This document shows positions 56,951-64,000 of a DNA stretch of 64,000 nucleotides, in pieces. This DNA comes from Planctomycetota bacterium (GTDB taxonomy: Bacteria > Planctomycetota > Planctomycetia > Planctomycetales > Planctomycetaceae). Made by a program: the position numbers and the translations under genes. The stretch covers positions 248,001-312,000 of the forward strand of contig JACTNB010000019.1 in NCBI GenBank assembly GCA_014584345.1. The letters are read 5' to 3'. The notes beneath the pieces are model-generated. The model saw only the letters and a program-made list of their open reading frames with translations, did not search any database and had not been told where the DNA came from. Position 1 is the first letter of the stretch. Every line of letters starts with the position of its first letter.

Positions 56951-58345
56951 CTATTCGGCAGTTTCCTCTTCCGTCGGCATGATGCTCCGGACTTCGGCCA
57001 TCGCAACCACGGGGAGAAACCGGCAGAACAACAGAAACAGCGTGAAAAACAAGCCGAAACTACCGATCAGCATAAGCCAGTCGATGATCGTGGGCTTGAA
57101 ATATCCCCAGCTTGAAGGCAGGAAGTCGCGGCTCAACGACGAAATCGTGATGACAAAACGTTCAAACCACATCCCGATATTGATGAAAATACAGATGATT
57201 ACCATGAACCACGGGGTCGTGCGGCACCATTTGAACCAGAAGAACTGGGGACTGATCACGTTGCAGGTGACCATCGTCCAGTAGGCCCACCAATACGGAC
57301 CAAACGCCCGATTGATAAAGGCAAATTGTTCATAGGGGTTGCCACTGTACCAGGCCATAAAGAATTCCATGGCGTACGCGTAACCGACCATCATGCCCGT
57401 GGCCAGCATAATCTTGCACATGTTTTCCAGGTGCCGCACCGTGATGATGTTTTCCAGGCTGCACAACCGGCGAGCGGGGACCAGCAACGTCACTACCATC
57501 GCGAAACCGCTGAAAATGGCACCTGCCACGAAATATGGGGGGAAAATGGTGGTGTGCCAGCCTGGAAGCTGCGAAACCGCAAAGTCGAAACTCACGATGG
57601 TATGCACGCTGAGCACCAGCGGAGTGGCTAGGGCCGCCAGCAGCAGATAGGCCTTCTCATACCGGGCCCAGCCGCGTGCGGAGCCCGTCCAGCCTAGCGA
57701 GAGTACACCGTACACAATTTGACGCACGCGGCTCTTGGCGCGATCCCGGAACGTTGCCAGGTCGGGAATCATGCCCATGTACCAGAACAACAGCGAAACC
57801 GTGGCGTACGTGGAAACCGCAAACACGTCCCACAACAGCGGGCTGCGGAATTGAGGCCATAGTAACATGGTGTTGGGAAGCGGAAACAGCCAGAACACCA
57901 CCCAGACGCGACCGATGTGGATCCCCGGGAAGATCCCGGCACACATCACCGCGAAGATTGTCATGGCTTCGGCTGCCCGGTTGATGCCGGTTCGCCAGTT
58001 CTGACGAAACAGAAACAGAATGGCGGAAATCAGGGTTCCCGCGTGACCAATACCGACCCAGAACACGAAGTTGACGATAGGCCAACCCCAGGCAACCGGC
58101 ACCATGTTCCCCCAGACGCCGACCCCCGTTGTCAACAGGTAGCCGATGCAGGCGACCAGGTTGAGCAGCAGTGCCGACGAACAGGCCAGGGCAATCCAGT
58201 AAGCGGTCGGCACCTTGGGCGTTTCGGCCAGCAGACAGACCTGATCCGTTACCGACTGGTAGGAACTGTCCCCTGTAACCAGAGTCACCCGTGATCCAGG
58301 TGTTTCCGTCGTGATGTCAAAAGGCGTTGTCGTGATGGCGGCCAT
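56951..58345 (-). CDS. actC: Alternative complex III NrfD-like membrane subunit ActC
   Basis: 464 residues with about ten helices, NrfD/PsrC-type quinol-binding subunit. Conserved pieces: [62 protein letters not shown]-type region and [14 protein letters not shown]. It is the core partner of ActB. ATG 58345 is chosen; the TTG at 58354 adds three residues. It lies 106 bases upstream of actDE and 144 bases after actB. Confidence 0.92.
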   Translation of the reverse strand: [464 protein letters not shown]

Positions 58346-58489
58346 GGTACTCAAATTTCAGTCAATGAACCGGAATCAATTCCATTCAGGCAAATCCGCC
58401 TGATCTGATCTGTCGCTGATCCCTCGGCGAGGGAACTCTGTATTTCGCTGTGCCTTCGGAATTGCTGAGGCAACCCAAAAGCCCGTAAC

Positions 58490-61400
58490 TCACGCTTGTG
58501 GTGTACTCACCGGGTCGCTGTCGTGGTCATGATCATGATCATGATGCTCCCCATGATCCGCTTCGTGCTGAAGGAAATATCCATGTTCCAGCCAGGGATG
58601 CGGATTGCGAATACGGGCCAGATACCTGGTCCGAGGCTTCGTATTCAATTCCTCCAGCATGCCATAGGTCCGGGGCAATTTGTGCAGCTTGGAAACCTCG
58701 CTCTGTTCATCCCGCAGATTTCCGAAGATGATCGCGTTCGTGGGACAGGCTTCCTGGCAAGCCGTTTTGATTTCGCCATCCCGCACGAGACGATTTTCGT
58801 TCTTCGCAGCGATCTTTCCGTTCTGAATTCTCTGCACGCAGTAGGTACACTTTTCCATGACGCCGCGGCTCCGCACCGTCACTTCGGGGTTCAGCACCAG
58901 TTGCACCAGTTCCTTTTCCGGCTTCATCATCGGCTTGGCATTGCTGAAGTAGTTGAAGCGGCGAACCTTGTAGGGGCAGTTGTTCGAACAGTAACGGGTT
59001 CCGATGCAGCGATTGTAAACCATGTCATTCAAACCCTCCTTGCTGTGAACCGTTGCCGCGACGGGGCAAACTTGTTCGCAAGGAGCATTTTCACACTGCA
59101 TGCACAGCACCGGCTGAGTGGACACACCGATATTTTCGGCCAGTTCGTCCAGTTCGGACGGCACCTGTTCTCCCGACTGCTCGTGCAGTTTCTTGGCGAT
59201 ATTCGAATCGCCGACAAAATAGCGATCGATTCGCAGCCAGTGCATCTCCCGATTTCGACTGACCTGATCCTTCCCGACCACCGGCACGTTATTCTCCGCG
59301 GTGCAGGAAACAACACAGCCATTGCAGCCCGTGCAGCGTGCCAGATCGATCGACATGCCCCACTGATAATCCCCTTCCCAGGCCCGCTCATCCCATAACG
59401 AGAGCAGTTCCGGATGATGTACCCGATGCTGGGCGAAATCGGCATGGTCCTTGTATTCGGAAAGTGTCCCCTCGCGAACCAGAGCTCCCACGCGGTGACC
59501 AATTTCCTGCATCCCCGCCAAATCGATGGCCCAATGGGACTGGGTCGAAGCCAGCAGATGCTGCTTACCGACAGGCGTGACCTCTGCGGAACCAAAATAA
59601 CGGGTCGCCGAGACAGACATCAACTCGTATGCATTACTGCCAACCGGAGCGACATTATCCGCCAAGGATCCTCCGACATGCCCCGCGCCGGTGCGCCCGT
59701 AGCCGCAACTGATCCCAAACGTGTTGTCGGCCACCCCTGGCATCTGAAACACGGGAATCTGGAGACTGCGGTCATTTCTCTTGATCGAGACCACGTCACC
59801 GTCCTTAAGCCCCAGGGTTTTGGCCGTTTTGGGACTGATGACAGCCACGTTATCCCAAGTCAGCTTCGTCAGCGGGGCTGGCGTTTCCTGCAGCCAGGCA
59901 TTGTTGGCATAGCGGCCATCGTAAACGGATTCATCTACCAGCAAGATCACTTCGAATTGCGCTGCCGTCTGCTCCCGAGACTGGAGACGGACACTTTCGA
60001 ACCAGGGGGTAAGCCGGGCCGCCAGATCCGCTGCAACGGCAACGCCAGCCTGCACGGCAAAAGCCGAATCGGCAAAGAACCCATCATGAATCGCACGATC
60101 CCATTGGGCCTGTGTCAATCCGGGAATCAACGACGCAAGTGTGTTTCGCACAATTTGCTGGCCGTCGCGCACTTCCTGCTGCATCAGCAGGGCCAGCAGT
60201 TCCGTTTCCGTGACGCCACGATGCAACGGGGCCAGCAAGGGCTGACGAATCCCTAGCGTGCCGTCCCAACTGCGGCCGTCTCCCCAGCTTTCCAGTTCAT
60301 GAGCCTGGGGCAGATACCACTGGCTCAGGGCGGCAGTCTCGTCGTCGTATTGCCCCAACCGGACCATCGAACCGACTTTCGAGGCAGCGGCTGCGAAGTC
60401 GAGCACGCCGGGAGCGTCGTAGGCAGGATTCCCGCCCAACACCAGCAGGGTCTCCACGGCGCCACTGTTCATTTCCTCGACCAGACCAGCCAAGGCTTCC
60501 ATACTGTCGGAGAGCGTCTGCCCCGCATCCAGCCCCTTGACCGTCTGCCCCAAGTTCCCCAGCAGGGAATTGATCAACCAGCAGGTGGCATGCACTTCCG
60601 CCGGTTGCCGCGGACCCGCCACCACTATGCTCCGGCCACGATGCTTCACAAGATCATCGACAACCGCATTGAGAAAGCCCTGCTTGTGATCTTCGCTGCT
60701 CGACTCCTCCACGGGGGCACTCCCGTTCAACGCCCCCTCGAGAGTATCCAGCAGATCCCCCACAAAGGAGGCAACCTGAGACGCCGCCAAAGGCATGCGG
60801 TGGTCTGCCGATTGCCCCAGCAGGGAATAACAGCTTTCCACTGCGTACACGCGATTCAGTGTACCATTCTCGGGCACGCGGCGGTCGGCCCACTCCCATG
60901 CATGCCGCAGGGCATCGGGATGAAAGTCGAACAGGTCGGAATCCAGCCCGAGAACCACATCCGCATTCGCCAACTCGTAGCGCACGCGGAGCGGGTTGTC
61001 CGATGCCATTTGTGCCCCACGGACTTCATTTTCACGCGAAATGGGCTCGTATTCGACCCAACGCGCCTGCGGTAAGGCTGCCAGAAATTCCTGCTTTAGT
61101 CGCCGCAGCGAGGGGGAGGAACTGGCGCCCGCCAGCACGCGGACCCCTGCCCCGCCAGCGGGTTGCGTCTTCGCCCACCACTGAGTGGCGAACTTCTCGA
61201 ACTGCTCCCAGGTGCGAGCCTTGCGTTCCTTGCCCACCCGCTCGCGCAAGACGGCGGCCTCGTTTGGATTGTAAAGCTGGGTATGCTTGCCCGTCCTGGC
61301 ATCTCGCGCGATCCGGTCGGGATCGTACATTTGCAGAACATAACCTTGAGCCTGGGCATCTGTGCCATGAAATCCCTGGGGATGGTCCGGATTAGCATCC

Positions 61401-61720
61401 ACCTTGATGGGGCGACCATCATACGAGGTCGCCAGCACACCCAGGGCCACGCCAGAACGTTCCAGCAAAGTGGCATACTTCACGGGCACGCCGGGTACTC
61501 GATTCGCAGGGCGTTGCAGGTAGGTGACAACCTGCTCATCTTCCCAGCGACACCCCGTGGCCCCCGCCAAGGCGAGAGAAGCCCCCATCAACTGCATCCA
61601 GCGGCGACGAGACACCCCTTCCGGAAGCATGGAAGCCGCTTCAGGAAACTCACGATGCAAATATTCCTGGAAGGCAGGCTTTTCGTACAATTCTTCCAGA
61701 CTTCGCCAGTATTTTGCCAT
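58490..61720 (-). CDS. actB: Alternative complex III iron-sulfur/molybdopterin-like subunit ActB
   Basis: 1076 residues. A Tat-type signal (SRRRWMQLMGASLALAGATGC) lies inside an N-terminal 60-residue lead, then a molybdopterin-oxidoreductase-like domain (about 60-770) that in this family carries no cofactor, then an iron-sulfur domain with four cysteine clusters: CTGCNGCVVSC, CMQCENAPCEQVCP, CIGTRYCSNNCPY and CTYCVQRI...CQEACPTNAI. The CIGT (Thr for Cys) motif fits a 3Fe-4S centre. The C-terminus is His/Asp-rich (HHDHDHDHDSDP), an added tail. It receives electrons from the menaquinol site and passes them to ActA. Confidence 0.92.
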   Translation of the reverse strand: MAKYWRSLEELYEKPAFQEYLHREFPEAASMLPEGVSRRRWMQLMGASLALAGATGCRWEDEQVVTYLQRPANRVPGVPVKYATLLERSGVALGVLATSYDGRPIKVDANPDHPQGFHGTDAQAQGYVLQMYDPDRIARDARTGKHTQLYNPNEAAVLRERVGKERKARTWEQFEKFATQWWAKTQPAGGAGVRVLAGASSSPSLRRLKQEFLAALPQARWVEYEPISRENEVRGAQMASDNPLRVRYELANADVVLGLDSDLFDFHPDALRHAWEWADRRVPENGTLNRVYAVESCYSLLGQSADHRMPLAASQVASFVGDLLDTLEGALNGSAPVEESSSEDHKQGFLNAVVDDLVKHRGRSIVVAGPRQPAEVHATCWLINSLLGNLGQTVKGLDAGQTLSDSMEALAGLVEEMNSGAVETLLVLGGNPAYDAPGVLDFAAAASKVGSMVRLGQYDDETAALSQWYLPQAHELESWGDGRSWDGTLGIRQPLLAPLHRGVTETELLALLMQQEVRDGQQIVRNTLASLIPGLTQAQWDRAIHDGFFADSAFAVQAGVAVAADLAARLTPWFESVRLQSREQTAAQFEVILLVDESVYDGRYANNAWLQETPAPLTKLTWDNVAVISPKTAKTLGLKDGDVVSIKRNDRSLQIPVFQMPGVADNTFGISCGYGRTGAGHVGGSLADNVAPVGSNAYELMSVSATRYFGSAEVTPVGKQHLLASTQSHWAIDLAGMQEIGHRVGALVREGTLSEYKDHADFAQHRVHHPELLSLWDERAWEGDYQWGMSIDLARCTGCNGCVVSCTAENNVPVVGKDQVSRNREMHWLRIDRYFVGDSNIAKKLHEQSGEQVPSELDELAENIGVSTQPVLCMQCENAPCEQVCPVAATVHSKEGLNDMVYNRCIGTRYCSNNCPYKVRRFNYFSNAKPMMKPEKELVQLVLNPEVTVRSRGVMEKCTYCVQRIQNGKIAAKNENRLVRDGEIKTACQEACPTNAIIFGNLRDEQSEVSKLHKLPRTYGMLEELNTKPRTRYLARIRNPHPWLEHGYFLQHEADHGEHHDHDHDHDSDPVSTPQA

Positions 61721-61799
61721 GGATATTCAAAACTTCGATCAAAGGTCCAGATTATCACACCACCACGCAACGCGACGACAGGCCCCTGCCCAACCGGGA

Positions 61800-62486
61800 T
61801 CAACGGTGACAAGTCGAGCAGTTGTCATTGGGGTGGATGCCTCTTTCCAGCATCAGGGCTGCCCCGATACTCGCCGCGTCGCCCCCCTCCGGTTCCCAAG
61901 CCAAATTGGTCACGAACTCAGCAGGCCGCAAATTCGGAGCAGGATTGCGATGGCAGGTCAGACAGAAACCCATCGAAAGGGTTGCCTTTTGTTCTACCAC
62001 CTCCATCCGATCAACTCGCCCGTGACAGGCCACGCAACTCACGCCCCGATTAACGTGGACGCTATGATTGAAATAGGCATAGTCGGGAAGATCGTTAACA
62101 CGACGCCAGGGAAGCATTTCCCCCGTGGCGACGGCTTCTCGAATGGGTGCAAGCTTGGGGCTGTCGAGCCGAATGGAGACGGTCGGTGTCTGACCAGCCG
62201 CATCCTGGGCCGAATGGCAATTCATGCAGACACTCGCGGGAGGAATGGCGGCATGCCCTGCCACCTCGACGGTATTGTGGCAATACCGGCAATCCATCTT
62301 CAACTTGCCGACGTGCAAGGCGTGGCTATACGGAACCGGCTGTTCCGGACGATACCCCACATCCGATGTCAGCGGGTGGACCGCATACGCAAACAGGCCA
62401 CCGTAATACACCAGACCAATCCCCAAAAAACCAGCCACCACGGGCAACAGGGGATCTATCCATGCCGGAAAGTGAAACCGCTTCAT
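61800..62486 (-). CDS. actA: Alternative complex III penta-haem cytochrome ActA
   Basis: 228 residues. One N-terminal helix (LLPVVAGFLGIGLVYYGGLF) anchors a periplasmic domain with five CxxCH motifs in order: CRYCH, CMNCH, CVACH, CLTCH and CSTCH, as expected for ActA. It is the first gene of the ACIII block. ATG 62486 is used; the frame opens at 62498. The 439-base region upstream (62487-62925) separates it from a divergent gene. Confidence 0.93.
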   Translation of the reverse strand: MKRFHFPAWIDPLLPVVAGFLGIGLVYYGGLFAYAVHPLTSDVGYRPEQPVPYSHALHVGKLKMDCRYCHNTVEVAGHAAIPPASVCMNCHSAQDAAGQTPTVSIRLDSPKLAPIREAVATGEMLPWRRVNDLPDYAYFNHSVHVNRGVSCVACHGRVDRMEVVEQKATLSMGFCLTCHRNPAPNLRPAEFVTNLAWEPEGGDAASIGAALMLERGIHPNDNCSTCHR

Positions 62487-62925
62487 ATCGATTCTCAATC
62501 AGATTGCTTACCGAATTGACTGCGTCCAATAGCCGCTCAGAAAGGTACTTGCGACGAGTCCGAAATTTAACCGTTCACGCCCGGGGATGCGATGTGTCAA
62601 ATTGACGCATTATTCACCCTGGGAGCCTCTGCCACATTTCCCAGGAAGGCCCGTGATTGACCACGCCTTCCGCGACAGGATACACTGGCATCAATAACGA
62701 TCGATGTTTCCACGCGACGTCTGCTTTCCACAGCGGAGGGTGGACTGTAGCATTTTTTTTTTCGATCTCAACACAACGGCTGGTTGCCCAGTTACAAACC
62801 GAATTTTTTCGGACATTTCTCCCAACATTGTGCATTTGCCAATTTGCCAGCGTATTTCCCACCGGCAGGTTATTCCAACATTCCAGTGACAGCCTGCCTT
62901 CACCTCCCTGGATTTCGAGAGACCG
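62487..62925. promoter_or_regulatory. Divergent control region of the respiratory block
   Basis: 439 bases with no gene seen. It contains an imperfect 17-base inverted repeat (TGTGTCAA-A-TTGACGCA, 62593-62609), about 110 bases upstream of actA, which could be an operator, and a T10 run at 62753-62762 just after a short stem (TCCAC/GTGGA). No confident -35/-10 pair was identified. Confidence 0.4.
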
Positions 62926-64000
62926 ATGAGAACCATGCATGCCCCGGGTTCCAGAACTGTGCGTTTGCTTGTTTGCCTGATCTTCGGATGGGGATTCTCA
63001 CAACCAGTGGCAACGGCCCGGGCGGAAGAAGCGGCGGCAACGACTCGGGTCGATTTTGACCGGGATATTCGGCCAATCCTGTCGGAGAACTGTTTTTTGT
63101 GCCATGGGCCCAGCGCCAGCTCGCGCGCTGTGGATTTACGGTTGGATACCCAGGCCGGACTGTTCGAAATCCGAGGAGAGACGGCCGTGGTCCAACCGGG
63201 CAAACCCGATTCCAGTGAACTGATTCGCAGGATCCAAGCGACGGATACCGACGAGCTGATGCCACCACCGGATTCGAAACTGAAGCTGACACAACAGCAG
63301 ATAATCCTACTCCGCAACTGGGTCGAGGCGGGAGCCCCCTGGAGCGGCCACTGGGCATTTACAAACCCCGTGGCCCCGGAAATTCCGGACCGGGAATTAA
63401 CGTCCAGCAACCCGATTGATGTCCTGGTTCGGAAGGAATTGTTGGCACGGAACCTGCGTCCCGCCCCCCCCGCTTCGCGCGAGGAACTCCTGAGGCGGGT
63501 CAAGTTTGATTTGACGGGATTACCGCCCACCATCGAGGAACTCGATCAGTTTCTGGCGGACGATTCGCCCGGGGCCTACGAGGCTCTGGTGGACCGCTTC
63601 CTGGCGTCGCCCCATTACGGCGAACGGATGGCCTGGACCTGGCTGGATGTCGCCCGCTATGCCGACACGAATGGTTACCAGGGGGATCGTGAACGGACCA
63701 TGTGGCCCTGGCGCGACTGGGTCATTCGTGCCTACAACGAAAATCTCCCTTACGATCAGTTCACCATCAAACAACTGGCGGGAGATCTGCTGCCGCAGGC
63801 CAGCCGAGACGATCTCTTGGCCACCGGATTCTGCCGAAATCACATGATTAACGGCGAGGGGGGCCGCATCGCCGAGGAAAACCGGGTGGAATATGTGTTC
63901 GATCAAACGGAAACCATGGGCACGGTCTGGCTGGGGCTGACACTCACCTGCAGCCGCTGCCACGACCACAAGTACGATCCCCTCACCCAGCGGGAGTACT
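62926..64000 (+). CDS. Planctomycete cytochrome c (PSCyt1)/DUF1549 protein, N-terminal part
   Basis: 358 residues visible; the gene runs off the right edge. A signal peptide (VRLLVCLIFGWGFSQPVATARA) is followed by a PSCyt1-type haem motif NCFLCHGP in the region FDRDIRPILSENC, then LTQQQIILLRNWVEAGAPW, then the DUF1549 domain (GERMAWTWLDVARYADTNGYQ, TGFCRNHMINGEGG, TLTCSRCHDHKYDPLTQREY). DUF1549 is usually followed by DUF1553 beyond this edge. These large secreted proteins are a hallmark of Planctomycetes and often lie next to DUF1501 genes. Start ATG 62926; the frame also holds ATG 62935. Confidence 0.9.
   Translation, partial: MRTMHAPGSRTVRLLVCLIFGWGFSQPVATARAEEAAATTRVDFDRDIRPILSENCFLCHGPSASSRAVDLRLDTQAGLFEIRGETAVVQPGKPDSSELIRRIQATDTDELMPPPDSKLKLTQQQIILLRNWVEAGAPWSGHWAFTNPVAPEIPDRELTSSNPIDVLVRKELLARNLRPAPPASREELLRRVKFDLTGLPPTIEELDQFLADDSPGAYEALVDRFLASPHYGERMAWTWLDVARYADTNGYQGDRERTMWPWRDWVIRAYNENLPYDQFTIKQLAGDLLPQASRDDLLATGFCRNHMINGEGGRIAEENRVEYVFDQTETMGTVWLGLTLTCSRCHDHKYDPLTQREY

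Noticed and set aside
58490..58580. Short GAT/CAT tandem repeat as a possible simple-repeat element
   Set aside because: It encodes the in-frame His-Asp tail of ActB and is explained by that.

Overview
The window looks like chromosomal DNA from a member of the Planctomycetota. The evidence is a truncated cytochrome/DUF1549-type protein at the right edge, DUF11-repeat and very large envelope proteins, a sigma factor with extra N-terminal helix-turn-helix segments, and an alternative complex III/heme-copper oxidase cluster. The assignment rests on gene families, not on an rRNA gene; no rRNA, tRNA, CRISPR array, prophage or intact insertion sequence was seen.

Layout. 1-2.9 kb: the tail of a glutaminyl-peptide cyclotransferase, an ExbB-ExbD-ExbD energy-transduction set and TatD. 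3.3-7.5 kb: GlgB (minus), a PLP aminotransferase (plus) and QueF (minus). 7.6-12.9 kb: a DUF11 stalk protein diverging from an unusual sigma-70 family factor with its own terminator. 13.2-14.7 kb: an unknown protein and an alkyltransferase-like/endonuclease V fusion. 15.0-21.9 kb (minus): arginine succinyltransferase (AST) pathway genes in the order M20 hydrolase, class III aminotransferase, astA, astD, astB, with 4-base overlaps inside each block; the M20 hydrolase may stand in for AstE. 22.3-23.0 kb: a membrane b-type/cytochrome c fusion. 23.1-30.8 kb (minus): Tad/Flp pilus assembly genes (cpaA, TadE-like, cpaB, TadG-like, tadA, tadB, tadC) without a visible pilin, secretin or TadZ. 31.3-33.1 kb: a 2-hydroxyacid dehydrogenase and an inositol monophosphatase-like enzyme. 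33.6-43.3 kb: two giant exported membrane proteins (1151 and 2070 aa) of unknown function. 43.5-47.4 kb: UppP, a protease-like protein that has lost its catalytic residues, and a retropepsin-like protein. 47.4-62.5 kb (minus): a complete respiratory block, actA-actB-actC-actDE-actF, a small membrane protein, a Sco protein and an A2-type caa3 oxidase. 62.9 kb to the edge: the start of a cytochrome/DUF1549 protein.

Functional logic. The respiratory block encodes a quinol:cytochrome c oxidoreductase and its terminal oxidase in one direction, consistent with an ACIII-caa3 supercomplex. The AST block encodes conversion of arginine to glutamate and succinate. Two copies of a roughly 140-150 bp inverted-repeat element (2946-3084 and 14776-14924) both lie between convergent genes; their arms are almost identical while their interiors differ.

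The observations most worth following are the inverted-repeat element, the AST variant without AstE, the ATL-EndoV fusion with Trp at the alkyl-acceptor position, the multi-HTH sigma factor, the doubly inactive protease/hydrolase-like protein, and the giant protein pair.
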